This document shows, piece by piece, positions 10,400 to 22,700 of a DNA stretch of 64,000 nucleotides. Within the stretch, counting starts at the first letter, position 1, and each line of letters begins with the position of its first letter. The stretch is from Entoloma clypeatum (taxonomy: Eukaryota; Basidiomycota; Agaricomycetes; Agaricales; Entolomataceae). The notes beneath the pieces are model-generated. The model was given only the letters and a program-made list of their open reading frames with translations, was not told where the DNA came from and ran no database searches. The stretch spans positions 62,001 through 126,000 of the forward strand of contig OY751487.1 of the NCBI GenBank assembly GCA_963565915.1. Direction: 5' to 3'. The translations under genes and the position numbers were made by a program.

Positions 10400-10471
10400 T
10401 GACCGAGACAGGGGTCGAACCTGCAATCTCCTGATTCGTAGTCAGACGCGATGCCATTTCGCCACACGGCC
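10400..10471 (-). tRNA. tRNA-Arg (anticodon ACG)
   Basis: On the minus strand a 72-nt cloverleaf begins GGCCGTGTGGCG. The anticodon arm is CTGA-CTACGAA-TCAG, so anticodon ACG. The T arm is GCAGG-TTCGACC-CCTGT, with box B GGTTCGACC. The acceptor stem has one G-T and one T-T pair. There is no intron. Discriminator base is A, CCA is not encoded. Confidence 0.88.
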
Positions 10472-10490
10472 TTGGGTTTAACATCTGCAT

Positions 10491-11086
10491 CACGCTTGGT
10501 ATCCTGAAAGGTGTTGGGAAACACCTTATGGCTCAGCGCTCAGCCCTCACGCGGACGCCTCACAAGTGGACCCCATCCGTCAACTGGAAGTTGGAGTAGT
10601 AACGTTTTTTCTGATGATGACTAAACGAGGGTGTGTAGGTATGGTAGTGGTCGTGGAGATGGTGAAATCGATACAAAGGCATAAACGGCCACCTATCGAG
10701 GAGGTCAAGGAACGGCGTCATACTGTATTGATTGAAAGGTAAAGCGGAAAAGGGAGCGTTGTGCGGTTAGTATCAAGCCTCGTGCGGAATTAAAACGAAA
10801 TTGCTCGTGGTGGATGGTACATCATGTGGATTTGTGTGACGGAAAGCATAGAAAGTCGGAAAGCGATGCGGTGATTAATGTGTGATAGGAGGAAGGCGGA
10901 ATTGATGATTTTCGTGTCAGAAGGGGTGCGGGGGTGCTGGGGTACAGCATCGAGCTGCATATACCAGGGAAAAAAAAAGCGAGGTTTGTTCCAGTCGAGT
11001 CTGTTTGGGAAGAGGAGGAATGTAAAGCCCATCAAGAGCAGTTGAACCCATCAACTCTCCTCGAGATGCGAACCAGCAAGCCATCA
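10491..11086. other. Intergenic, nothing recognisable
   Basis: This lies between the tRNA and the 3' end of the next minus-strand gene. No ORF with domain or composition support was found. Confidence 0.4.
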
Positions 11087-12160
11087 TCAGTCGTTGGTGG
11101 ACTCGAGGATGGAATGAGCAAGTGGCGAAGGCCGCCTGGGCTTTCCTCGCGAGGTCTCGACCCCATTCTGCTCCGAACTTGCGGGAGAACGAGAGGATTT
11201 CCGCTGCGTATGGTGCCGCATGATGAGGTTGGCGACCAACTTGGGAGGAGACAGGGGTGGCATCGGACTAGATGTTGATATTTGACGGGGAGGGGACGAT
11301 GGAGGAGGTGACGAACGAGGGCCGGAGCGGGTCTCCACGTCGATATCCGTTTCGACGGAGACGGGGCGATGGTTGTACGGTGGCGAGGTCTGAACGTCGA
11401 CATCGACATCCATCCTGTCATCGGCCAGGTCGTCATTCAAGTCAATCACATCGGTTCTTTTGAGTCCGCGAGCGAGTAAATGGGTTCTGAGGCGACCCAC
11501 TAGGAGTATGTCTAGCGCCTCGAACATGGTCTCTCCTCCTGATGCTGTCGCTGATGGATCTGCGGATGGTCGTGATCGTCGCTGCTGCCGCTCCTTCACC
11601 CCAGACGCGATACTCCGCTGGGCCAGGGCTGTGAATCGGAGGTCCGAGGTGACGCAACATGTGCGTTTTGCCGCCGATTTCGTGAACCCTTTCCCTACCT
11701 TCTGCAGCCGAGGGCGTTTCCGTGGAGGCTGGCTCCCTGCCTCTGAGGCGGAGTCCTGGCCGAGATGCGGTGACACGGGCTGGAGCAAACGGGCTGTAGA
11801 GCGCTTGCGTCTCTCCGGGGCTGGCTGAGAAGCTCCGGTGGGTGCATGTTTCCCTCCAGGGGGTGGTTGCCTAGGCGAGGACCGAAGGAGCTGGAGACAG
11901 CTGGAAGTATCTGCCTGGCTGATCGGAGTATCCCAGCCATCCACGGATGTACAAGGGAACGGAACCAAGCTCGTCGCGAAAGAAGGAGCGAGGAACGGGC
12001 TCATCGATGAGAGAGCGATGGAGACGTCGTTCGTGCTGGCGTTGGCGAGGGAAACGGTGCATGTGGGGTACGACTTCTTGAGATGATGGTTGAAAGGTGA
12101 ACGAGGGCCCGAGCGGGGGCTGTTTGTCGCGTTGGCGAAGAGAATGCGAGGGGCCGACAT
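11087..12160 (-). CDS. Disordered basic protein of unknown function
   Basis: A single exon encodes 357 residues starting at MSAPRILFANATNSP (AAGATGT context with A at -3). The frame extends upstream without an ATG. The protein is Ser/Pro/Arg rich with short basic stretches (PPRKRPRLQKVGKG, a likely nuclear localisation signal) and one probable helical segment, TMFEALDILLVGRLRTHLLA. Next comes an acidic repeat, DRMDVDVDVQ. The C-terminus has SPPKLVANLIMRHHTQRK. I recognise no family. Basic clusters suggest a nuclear protein. A TATAAAT at 12241-12247 on the minus strand, about 80 bp upstream, supports transcription. Confidence 0.6.
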   Translation of the reverse strand: MSAPRILFANATNSPRSGPRSPFNHHLKKSYPTCTVSLANASTNDVSIALSSMSPFLAPSFATSLVPFPCTSVDGWDTPISQADTSSCLQLLRSSPRQPPPGGKHAPTGASQPAPERRKRSTARLLQPVSPHLGQDSASEAGSQPPRKRPRLQKVGKGFTKSAAKRTCCVTSDLRFTALAQRSIASGVKERQQRRSRPSADPSATASGGETMFEALDILLVGRLRTHLLARGLKRTDVIDLNDDLADDRMDVDVDVQTSPPYNHRPVSVETDIDVETRSGPRSSPPPSSPPRQISTSSPMPPLSPPKLVANLIMRHHTQRKSSRSPASSEQNGVETSRGKPRRPSPLAHSILESTND

Positions 12161-13078
12161 CTTCTGGGGGACGACAGCAACAGTGCTCGGAGCTAACTCA
12201 AGAGTCGAAAGGTCAACAGCCTTGCAACGTGCTTTTTTGCATTTATACAACGACCATCATGAGTCAGGTGATCGCGATCGTGACACGAACACGTCAATAT
12301 GCACAAATTTGTTGGTCCCTTTGTCCGATTCGGATTGGACTTGTTCTTCTCCTGGTGAGTACTCAGGATGCATCTCATCTCTGCGTAGACCCAGGACCGT
12401 ACTATGTAAATCGGTTATGCTGTCATTGCTCGATTACCCCGGAGTTATCAATTAATACTGTAGGACGTCGACTGCGCATTGATAAGTAAGTAGTAGTCCA
12501 GAGTAGTCCGGATCTTGCATTGACCAACGTTTCTCCCACCATCAAAGGCCAAATTATCAAGAGCCCGTTGGCGTCCTCGTGCTGCTTGTCCACCAGTTCT
12601 GATGGAATTGACCTGAGCTATGCTGTATCGGCGTAGTTCTTCATGTGGCATGTATATGTCCCCAAGTTCGTTGTGGTGCGATATCCAGTAAGTACTCTGT
12701 CTTCAATATCATCCGGAGCTGACATGATGCCGAGGGAAGACAGGAGCAAGCAGTGAGCAAGCTTACAGACGACGGGAATCATTCCCCGTGTGGCCGCCAC
12801 GCCAAAAATTCACATTCGCCTTTCCTTGTGATCATTCCAGCTACTCAGGAACAACTTTCATGCAGGCTGTCTTCGATGAAAGCCGGACACCACGTCCAGC
12901 CTTCTTGGGTCCTCCGGATCGTCAAATTGGACACGTTCAACAAACGTTCAAACTTACTCACGCTTTCTGTCATTGCGCGAGGCGGACACAGGCACTCTCG
13001 TCAGCGTGCTTTTAATCTTGTTCCTTATTAATTCCGACTGCCAGCCGCTATTGGTCCACCAAATGTCAGCCCGAGAAT
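12161..13078. other. Divergent intergenic region, no gene supported
   Basis: It separates two divergent genes. TATA boxes are present for the minus-strand gene (12241-12247) and the plus-strand gene (13079-13085, TATAAAG), and an inverted CCAAT (ATTGG) is near 13050. A minus-strand frame at about 12500-12690 (GDIYMPHEELRRYSIAQ) has protein-like composition but no convincing exon structure. Confidence 0.4.
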
Positions 13079-13119
13079 TATAAAGCGCCATACTCAATTC
13101 ACACCTTATGCAAGTTACC

Positions 13120-14773
13120 ATGTCTTTGGCTGTCTTCTCTTCTCAGGCCCCCGCACCAGGGTTTCTCCCTTCGGAATTCCTCGAGATTGTGCTTTACCAT
13201 CTGCTTCTTACGCTCATCTATAACCCGAACGACGAATCTTCAAACTTCAAACCGCAAGAGCACCTCTGCTCGCTCAACCACCCCTGCAGACTCGCTTTCG
13301 CGCATGTCATCTGGCCTTTCCGAATCCTTGGTCTAGTTTCGTCGACATGGAACGATGCGGTTTCAAGCACGCTACAAAACATCGATCTTGGCGAAGGGTC
13401 CAACGGTTCCGATGCGTTCTTCAAACGGGTAGACGCCGCATATTATCCGCATGTCTGGCACATCAACACGAAAATTCGAAAGCGCATTTTGTTTCGACGG
13501 TATAGAGCATACAAGACGATAGTCACGGAACACGGTCAGCATGAAGAACGGGACAATGGAAAAACCTCTTCATCCTTCGTTTTCTCAGGTGACAGAGGCG
13601 TCTACCTCGCATTCGACTTCGCCTCATCCGATAAAGGATGCTCAGGAGCTCAGATCGTCGTCGTGAAGGCGTGGACATCACCGGACAACCAAGAATGCGT
13701 GACGGAGAAGAACGCCTATGCCGCTCTCCAGCCGCAGTCAAATCACCAGCCACCGTTGACGGGTATCCCGAAGGTCATAAAAAGCGCTCAAGATAGTGGA
13801 TGCGGGGTATATGCGATCGTATTGGAACACCTGGGCCTGACACTGGAGGACATGATGGGGGCGGTACCAGGGCAGAGGTTTGACGAGAGGATGTTGTTGG
13901 CCGTGGCGATACAGATGGTACTATGGCCCCCCTCGCTCCCATCTTTGTCCCGTGATTCTCCATTCACCATAAATTTGCCTAGCTCGATAGGTATAAATCC
14001 ATCCACGCTCGAGGAATCATCCACAACGGGATCAAACCAGGGAACATCTGCATTGCGCCTGCCCCTGTGCCAACCAACGACGAACATTCAATTCCGTCGA
14101 CCCTATACGCAATCGACTTTGATTTGAGCTACTTTCTTTCGTCCAACGGGCCCTATCCGGATGCCCAGCCCAGGGATGCTGTGGGCAACCGGATCTTCTT
14201 GAGCGTCTGTGGACACCTTGGCCTCAGTATGTCGTTTTGTGTTCGCCTTCGTTCGTCTTTGTTCCAACATGTTTTACTGATGTATGGAATCTTTCTTTCC
14301 CTCCCTGCTCTTACTTGTTATGCGCATTCGATGGAAAACATCAACAACGTGATCGGTCCGCAGCGCAATCTCAAAGGGACGACTTAGAATCGATGGCCTA
14401 CCTATTCTCCTTCCTGCACCACGGCCGTCTCCCCTGGTCTCCAACTTCTTCTCACTCTCGCTCCACGGAACGGCTGGTCTGGCTGCCGTCGACGGCCCCA
14501 ACAGTTCGGCAGGACTCTCAAAAAGCCACGCAGGCAGAGCCGAGAACCTGGCAAATCAAGATGGCAACCCCGGCTTCCACGCTGTTCCGCGATATGGATG
14601 AGTCGTTTCTCGAGTTTTGGAAGGATATGAAAGGTCTTGCATTCGGGGAGGTACCGAATTATGATCGGATGAAGAGGCGTTTTGAGGAACGCTGGCAGAG
14701 CAATGGCTACGGTGGCGTTCCGGGCGAAGTTGATTGGTGGGCGATCTTTGAGAGTAACAGCGAGGCTGTTTGA
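13120..14773 (+). CDS. F-box-like / CK1-like pseudokinase
   Basis: Exons 13120-13917, 13983-14226 and 14364-14773 encode 483 residues. An upstream in-frame ATG at 13108 has a weak context and lies only about 25 nt after the TATA box, so 13120 is preferred. The N-terminus (FLPSEFLEIVLYHLL ... LGLVSSTWNDAVSSTL) resembles an F-box. The C-terminal half has casein kinase 1 landmarks: VYAIVLEHLGLTLEDM, IHARGIIHNGIKPGNI (catalytic loop), LYAIDFDLSY (DFG region), HLGLTQSQRDDLESMAYL across the second splice, and FLHHGRLPW. In the catalytic loop HRD is replaced by HNG, removing the catalytic Asp, and DFG is DFD. The G-loop is not recognisable. It is thus probably catalytically dead and may act as a substrate adaptor (inference). 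Confidence 0.72.
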
Positions 14774-15171
14774 CGATAGTGTTTACGTCTACCTGTACCC
14801 TTTTTGTACACTGGGTTTATTGGGACTCTGGCTTATCTCGTTTAAAGCATTGTGTAGGGCCGCGCGAGGAAACTGTGCACATGCATGCCCCACGTCCTGT
14901 GCTGGTCCAAAGTATGGAGGGGACGGCGGGATCAAGAGCTGCACCACCCTAATTTAGTTGTTCCAAATGGAAGATTTTATTGAATCTCCATATACAGTAT
15001 ATGCGTGGAAGCACGACAAAAAAAAAGCATAAGGTGCAAAGAAGCTGTTGACTAGGTTGCACAAAACCCCTTTGATCACGAACAAAGAACGAAAGCAGCG
15101 AGTAGAATTAGACAGTTACTCCTGATGTACGTGATTGAAAGATAGCCCAAATGAATCTGTCCTACTCTGTT
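14774..15171. other. 3' flank of transcription factor copy 1, part of a tandem duplication
   Basis: From about 14880 this matches the 3' flank of copy 2 (about 19405 onward), with shared blocks such as AGAGCTGCACCACC and GTTCCAAATG. No gene. Confidence 0.5.
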
Positions 15172-18100
15172 TCACGGCTCATGTCCAGTTGCCCCACTCT
15201 CAGGCAGGTCAGACTGGAACGAGTGCGTGATGTTGCTCATGCTGGCCAGATATGTGCCCCAATAATCGAGCCTAGATGGCACCCATCAGCTCCCACAACG
15301 AGAAACGAATGATGGGAAACGTACTCGAGTACGGAAGGCAAATTTGACCACATAAGAGACATATCGTTGCTCAGTAAAGCCTGGGGATCCCTATCCATTC
15401 CTGGGCCAGCACTCGACCCCGTCATGTTGTCAGTGTAAGGAACAGACGCAGGGAGACCACTGGCTGCCCAGAAATCAGGAGTGTTGAGGAACGCAGCGTC
15501 GCCTGAACTAAATGACGTCGGTGAGGGATCATCGGCGTGGCTCTGAAGGGGGGGGAAGACAAAAGCGTCGCTAGCACTAGCACTCCAACCGGAGGACCCA
15601 TGACCTTGCATCCCTGGCGCCGTCGCATGAAAGGCCATGCCACTCACGACACCAGGGTATGCCAACGGCGATGGCGCGGCAGGACTAGGCCCAGCAAGCC
15701 CCAAATCTCCCGCAAATGTTGGTTGCTGGCGGAATGTACTGTTGTCGATGTTGAACGGTGCCGTCGATTCATTCTGCATCCAATCCAGCGACGAAAAACC
15801 CCCGAAAGAGGAAGGTGACGAATGGAACCCCCCCGGCTCGTCCAGCGACAAAGAACCCCCGAAAGAGAAAGTTGACGAAGGGGACCTCCCTAGCTCAGTG
15901 CTGTAAACAGGCAGCTGTGGTACCTGCTGCTGGTGTTGATTCACCCACCTTGCGCCTTGAACCTTCCTGGGTGCGGCTGGCGATGAATACGGACGACTGG
16001 CAGACGTAGAAGGGTCCAGTGACCCATACGGCGAAGACGTAGGTTGCGACGCTGGGTTTTCTGCATCTCTTTTTCGCTTATTACTCACCGGCGCTGGAGA
16101 GGGAGGGAGCGGTAGGTCGCCTGCAGAGGCTAGCTGGCGCACGATGTCCCTACCCATCTAAGGTTCAGTGTCACCTCACAATTGAGCATAAAAGACTGAC
16201 CGAATGCGACCACAAGAATTCCACCTACCAAGTACAACAAGGATCAGCAGAGGAAAAGAGGAAAATGGCGTGGCAGAACTTACCGACTTTCACAACCCTT
16301 CAGCGCATCCATGCACCGACCTACATCCAACATCTCTTTATTTGGATCCGTCCTCAGGCCGAACGTCTTTCCACACCACATGTTCAGGAGGAGGACGGTG
16401 GCGGCTGTAAGGGCTGTGATCTGTACCGGCGATGGGGGGGACGTCAGAAAAAGGTTTACGGAAAAGTGATAGGAGGAGCACCGGGCGAAGAGATGGGACC
16501 AGAGACACGTAGTGCTGCCCATCTCATACGAGCCATGTGGTTGTGGCACGACCAAATGAAAGATCAGACTCGGAGACGCTCACCTCTAGATGCGGTAACA
16601 TCCCGATCCCCCTCCTATTCTGGGCATCAAGGACATGGCTACACGCCCTTGCCGCGTTGGTGCATATGGCAAGCGAAGGAAACGTCGTCCTCGAGGGCTT
16701 GTTCGGAGATGGGATGAACAACCGGTGAACGAGGATTTGAACGTGGTAGTAAAAGCTATAGAGGGAAGCGGATTGGTCGAAGAATTGGGCGTTTTTGCGG
16801 TTGGGATCCCAACGGACTAGGAGGAAACGTAGAAAGTAGGTCACAGGGGGAGGAAGAGGACCGGGCAAGGCGAACTCACGATGATCAGGGATGGAATCGA
16901 CCCATTGGTTCAGAGTCGAGTCGAGGTCGGAGACGATCTGTTGTTCCCAATCCCGGCCGACGAGGCTGAGAAGGGCCTTGTTCTTATTCAACGAATACTG
17001 AAAGTGTGGTCAGGTTACGCTGAATGGCGCAGAGGGGAAGAAAAAGTGCACGATTGTTCTCATCAAAACTGCCAACACCTTGTTAAGTTTCAGACTGAGC
17101 ACGAAGGCTGTAATCAATGATGGTTTGTCTGGTGGCTGTCTGAAGAAGACCTCCGGGTCATTCTCAGACGTGAACCAGTACTCATCGTCGCACTCAACTG
17201 GGAAGTCAAGGTCGAAACTGTGATAACCCCCCTGAGAAAGTGATGGAGAAGGAGAGGAAGCAAACCCACTCTTCATCTTGGATCGCAGATGGCTGTCCCA
17301 AAGAGACACTGGTCTTGAGATCCAGGGACACAAGAACCCTATATGTCCGAGATTGGTTGGATACGACCAGATGCTACGAAGGGGATGACCTCACCAGAAC
17401 GCCCGCTTCCACAACTCATCCTCGATGGTCATCCTCTGCTTCCGTCGATGAACCCCGGCATCCTGCGCCTGTCTTATTCCGATCCCGACCATTATCCACG
17501 AATAATGGGGCACAGAGGTACCCTGGAGGTACTGGAAAGCAAGCTGAAAGCGACAGAATAAGTCGAAATCGAATAAATGAGAGCGAGAACCGCGCAACAT
17601 ACACAATGAAATTGCAAATCGTATAAGGATGCGCGCTCGCGATACGACCGCCTGTGCGCGTGCACCTGATCAAACCATTTCCACCCAGAGGACTGCCAGT
17701 TATCCACGCCATCCAGCTTCACCCTTTCATCGTTCGAGTACCGCGAGCCCAGAGCACACACCAACAGCAGAGTTGCCGCAAAACCGTCGTCCGTGAGATG
17801 AAGCCCCGAGGCGACAGACCTTTCGAACGTTGGACGGTGGAGGAGGGGCAGAAAGAGGTTGACGCTCGTGAAGTAATGGTTGATTAGAGACGTGAGGAGG
17901 TCTGGTGGGGGGAAGGTATAGTTGACTCTTCCGACTTCCTCGGCGGGGTCTTCCCACTGTTGAGAAAGATAAAATTAGGCCGATTGACGAAGGCTGGGGG
18001 GGAGGGTCAACTCACCGGGTGGACGGACCAGAATTCTGGTCTGCGCGGTTGGGGGGAGCTGGAGCCCGCATAGGCCGCTTTGACTTCCAGAGCCGTAGCT

Positions 18101-18890
18101 ATCAGCCCAGCACTGCTCGCCTTTCCCAAGAATCGCGGCTCCTCGACAGAAAGTTTTGACATTCCCTGTGTCATCTCATCGGCGTCGTCGCCTGCAGCCG
18201 GGAACTGGTCGTTATTGCTGTTATCGCCGAGCGCGCGGGCGCTGACGGCTTGGGTGAGGGTGCTGGCGATATGGGAGGAAGGGGTTTGTTGGATGGGAGT
18301 GGTGGAGGTGGTGTTGATGGACCAGCCGTCCCTTTCGAAGGCCTCTAATAGATCTTCCAGAGTTTTTTCGTTGGTGATCCGTAAGATCTAAGAGTGGTAT
18401 TACCGCGTTAACCCTTGAGGAATGACAAAGGGTGGATCCGAACCTTTCTGAGGAAGCTCTCCAATTTTTCGATGCGATTCTCCAGCCGTTTGACGTATCC
18501 GGGTCTGTGCGATGTATATTTGGTAAAATCCACGGACGGTGGGGGTAGTAAGAGTACCCTTTGAAAGGTCCACGTTTCTAGAAAAGATTGGTCTACAATT
18601 TGGAAGCGAAACGAGGAGGACGAACCTTTGCTGTTTCGCCATACGTGCACTTGGATGCATTCGCCACGCACATGGAGCACTCGTTTCTCGGCATTTCTCC
18701 GCCGTCACCTGCGACGATGAGCTTCTTTCCAGAGAACATGAAAAAACATCCTCACATCGGGCTGGTAGCTTATCGTCAGGTGTACATATAAATGCATGGG
18801 AAATGGACCCTTACTGTTGTTCCTTTTGCAGATATTACACATGAGATCTATGTGTCTCTTCTTCGCGAGAGGGTTCTCGTTGGACGACAT
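15172..18890 (-). CDS. Fungal Zn2Cys6-type transcription factor, tandem copy 1
   Basis: A multi-exon minus-strand gene starts at MSSNENPLAKKRH (18888-18890) and stops at TGA 15172-15174; final exons are ...-15325 and 15271-15172. Order: basic N-terminus, zinc cluster CNICKRNN|SDGG...NECSMCVANASKC across an intron (so the third Cys is absent), linker helix RLENRIEKLESFLRK (about 18440-18480), disordered linker, then the fungal MHR domain (RYSNDERVKLDGVD, WFDQVHAHRRSY, TIEDELWKRAFW, LDFPVECDDEYWF, FVLSLKLNKVLAVLMRTI, RDWEQQIVSDLDSTLNQW, ASLYSFYYHVQILVHR). The C-terminus is Ser/Pro/Gly rich (from MGRDIVRQLASAG, 16157). It is a predicted nuclear DNA-binding regulator. Intron positions in the middle are not all resolved. 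I see no target genes nearby. Close to copy 2 but with small indels. Confidence 0.75.
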
Positions 18891-19746
18891 GTATGAGTGA
18901 CAAGGTTGGGGAGTGAGCAGTATTAAAAAAATCACTTGAATGTATTTAATAAAGGACGATCTCAGTCCCCCACCCCTGAACCTGACAGGCATTCTTCCGA
19001 AATGAAGTCCCAACTGCATTTCCGTTTCGGAGAAGATTGAATGATGCACTGGCATGACTAGTCATGATTGGTCACGTTCAAGCAAATTTGATGAGTCATG
19101 TATCATGACTGCATGTTATCTCGTCTTCTATCTCTCTCCATCACAGACTCGGATATTCTTCTCTCATACACATTCGTTCATCATCTATTTCTCGTGTGCA
19201 ACTGTATCGTATTATTCTCATACAGTAACGTTTGAATCTACGTCCTGGTGATTCGGCCGCTGCGGAGCATCCATGCCATGCCATCCGAACAACACGCCCC
19301 TTCCCCTGGTTTTCGCTGAGAAATCGATATCAGACGGCATTCAAGTTGATCTCTAATTACCTCGTGTAAACCATTGCGTAACTGGCACGAGGAGGAAGTT
19401 GTGTAGGCTGAGCCGATGCATGCGCAATGTCCTGGGTCAAGAAGATCGATCGGGGTCATCATGATATGGAGGGGAGGGACATTGAACACCCAGAGCTGCA
19501 CCACCCGAATGTAATGCCTCACGTTCCAAATGAAATGGTTTTCCTGAACCTCCAGAGATGGAACAGTGGAACTGTTGATCGAAACAAATGGGAAAAGAAC
19601 TTAAATTGCAAACCGTATCCAACTTGAAAATGCCCACAAAACCTCTTATACAATAAGTACTAGCCAAATAAAGTTATGCCGTGATGTACTTCAGTAGAAG
19701 ATAATCCGAATGAATCCATCGTATCAAATTTGTATCACGACCCATG
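18891..19746. other. Spacer between the two transcription factor copies
   Basis: It holds the promoter side of copy 1 and, from about 19405, the 3' flank of copy 2. No separate gene was seen. Confidence 0.5.
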
Positions 19747-22700
19747 TCAAGTTGCAGGCAAGTCTGGCTGGAACGAGTGCGTGATGCCGCTCACATCGGT
19801 CATATATTTGCCCCAATCATCGAGCCTACTAGAGCGCATGCATCAGCTCCCCACAATGGGAAATGAAAGATGGGAAAACATACTCAAGCCCGGGAGGCCA
19901 ATTTGACCACATGGAATACATGTTGTTGCTCAGTAAAGCCTGGGGGTCCCTATCCATCCCTGGGCCAGCACTCGACCCCGTCATGTTGTCAGTGTAAGGA
20001 CCAGACGCAGGAAGACCACTGGCTACCCAGAAACCAGGAGTGTCGAAAAATGCGGCATCGCCTGAACTAAATGACGTCGGCGAGGGATCATCGGTGTGGG
20101 TCTGTAGGGGGGGAAAGACCCGAGGATCGCGAGCACTAGCCCCCCCACCAGAGGACCCATAAACCTGCACCCTTGGCGCAGTGTGATGAAACATCATGTC
20201 GCCCGCGACACCAGGGTACAGCGACGGGGATGACGCGGCAGGATCAGGGCCATAGAGCCCCAGATCTCCCGTAAATGTTGGTTCACTCGGGAATACACTA
20301 TTACCAATCCCAGACAGCGCTATCAATTCGTTCTGCATCCAGTCCAACGACGAAGAACCCCCGAAAGAGGAAGCCGACGAATGGGACCTCCCTAGCCCGG
20401 TGCTATACACCGGCAGGTGCTGCTGCTGTTGACACCGCTGGTGTCGATTCACCCGCTTCGACCCCGCCAGCGTTCGCGGCAGGACGTCAACAGCAACTTG
20501 TCCCTCCGAGTCCTGGTGTGCCTCTGGCGAAGAAGCAGAAAACGGACGACTGGCGGACGTAGGAGGATCCAGTGACCCATAGAGCACAGACGTAGATTGC
20601 GATGCTGTTTTGTCTGCGTCTCTGTCCCGCTTATTGCTCATGGGCGGGGATGCTGGGAGCGGTCCTGCAAAGGCCAGGTCACGCAGGATGTCCCTGACAT
20701 CCAAGGTTTACCATCAACTCCACAGTTGAAAACAGAAAACTTACCTGAGCCGACCAGCGGAAGTCCACCTACAAGGCAGACAAGGATCAGCAGACTCCAG
20801 AGAGAAGAGGGAAAGGGCGTGACAGGACCTACCGATCTTCAGAAGCCCTGAGCACATCCATGCATCGTTGCACATCCGACATCTCTTTATTTGGATCCGT
20901 TGTCAGACCAAACGTCTTTCCGCACCACATGTTCAGGAGGAGGACGATGGCGGCTGTAAACGCTGCGAGCTGTGCCAGCAATGAGCACATCAGCGAAACG
21001 AGTACGACCAGATTAAAGGTCGGAGATATTCACCTCCAGATGCGGTATCATGCCGATCCCCCTCGTCCTCTGGGCATCAAGGATATGGCTACATGTCCTT
21101 GCCGCGTTGGTGCATATGGCAAGCGACGGGAACGTCGTTGTCGAGGGCTTGTTCGGGGACGGGATGAACGGGCGATGGATGAGGATTTGGACATAGTAGT
21201 AGAGGCAATAGAGGGAAGCGGATTGGTCGAAGAATCGGGCGTTTTCGCGGTTAGGATCCCAACGGACTAGAAGGGAACGAGGAAAGTAGGTCACAGGGCG
21301 GGGAATAGGACGGGGCAAGGAAAACTCACGATAATCAGGAATGGAATCGGCCCATTGGTTTAGCGTCGAGTCGAGCTCGGAGACGATCTGTTGTTCCCAA
21401 TCCCGGCCGACGAGACCGAGAAGGACCTTGTTCTTATTTAACGAATACTGTAAAGTGTGGTCAGCTTACGCTGAATGGCGCAGAGGAGGGAAGGAAAAGC
21501 GTACGATTGTTCTCATCAAAACTGCCAACACCTTGTTAAGTTTGAGACTGAGCACAAAGGCTGTAATCAATGATGGCTTGTCAGGTGGCTGTTTGAAGGA
21601 GGCTCGTTGCTTTAACGCCGGTTTAGATGCTTCGTCGGGATCCTCAGACGTGAACCAGTACTCATCATCGCACTCGACTGGGAAGTCAAGGTCGAAACTG
21701 GGACAAACCTGTGAGAAAATGATGGAGAAGGGGAGGAAGCAGACTCACTCTTCATCCTGGATCGCACATGGCCGTCCAAGTGATACGCTAACTGTAACAT
21801 CCAGGCACACGAGAACCCTGTAAGGACGCACGAGATTGTTTGGTGGAGACTAGATGCCATGAAGGGGAAATCTCACCAGAACGCCCGCTTCCACAACTCA
21901 TCCTCGATGGTCATGCTCTGCGAGTTCCTCTTCCGCCGATGAGCCCCGGCGTCCTGTGCCTGTCTTATTCCAATGCCGACCATAGTCCAACAAGAATGGG
22001 GCATAGAGGCACCTCGGAGGTACTGCACCGCAAGCTAAAAGCGACAGAAAGTGACCGAATGAGTCCAAACCGAAGGAAGAGAGAACCGTAACATACGCAA
22101 TAAAATTGCAGATCATAAAACGTTGTACGCTTGCAATACGACCGCCTGTGCACTTGTACCTGATCAAACCATTTCCACCCAGAAGAGTGCCAGTCATCCA
22201 CACCATCCAGCTTCACCCTTTCATCGTTCGAGTACCGCGAGCCCAGAGCACACACCAACAGCAGAGTTGCCGCAAAACCATCATCTGTGAGATGAAGCCC
22301 CGACGCGACAGACCGTTCGAATGTTGGACGGTGGAGGAGGGGGAGAAAGAGGTTGACGCTCGCGAAGTAGTGGTTCATTAAAGACGCAAGGAGCTCCGGA
22401 GGGGGGAAGGTATAGTTAGCCTTTTCGGCGTCCTTGGCGGTGTCTTCCCACTGTTGAGAGACAGGATTAGGTCGAGTGACCAAGGCCAATGGGGAACACT
22501 CACGGGATGGACCGACCAGAACTTTGGTCTGCGCAGCTGGGGGCTGAGGCCGCTTTGGCAACCTGTATAGGCCGTTCTGACTTCAAGCGCAGTGTCTACC
22601 AGCCCAGCAGGGCTCGCCTTTCCGACGAACCGCGGCTCCCTGACTAAAAGGTTTGACATCGCCTGTGCCAGCTCATCGGCATCATCGCCTGCGGCCGGGG

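Noticed and set aside
12448..12700. Minus-strand frame resembling a squalene/phytoene synthase piece (GDIYMPHEELRRYSI)
   Set aside because: Only one short resemblance; none of the Asp-rich motifs and no consistent exon chain.
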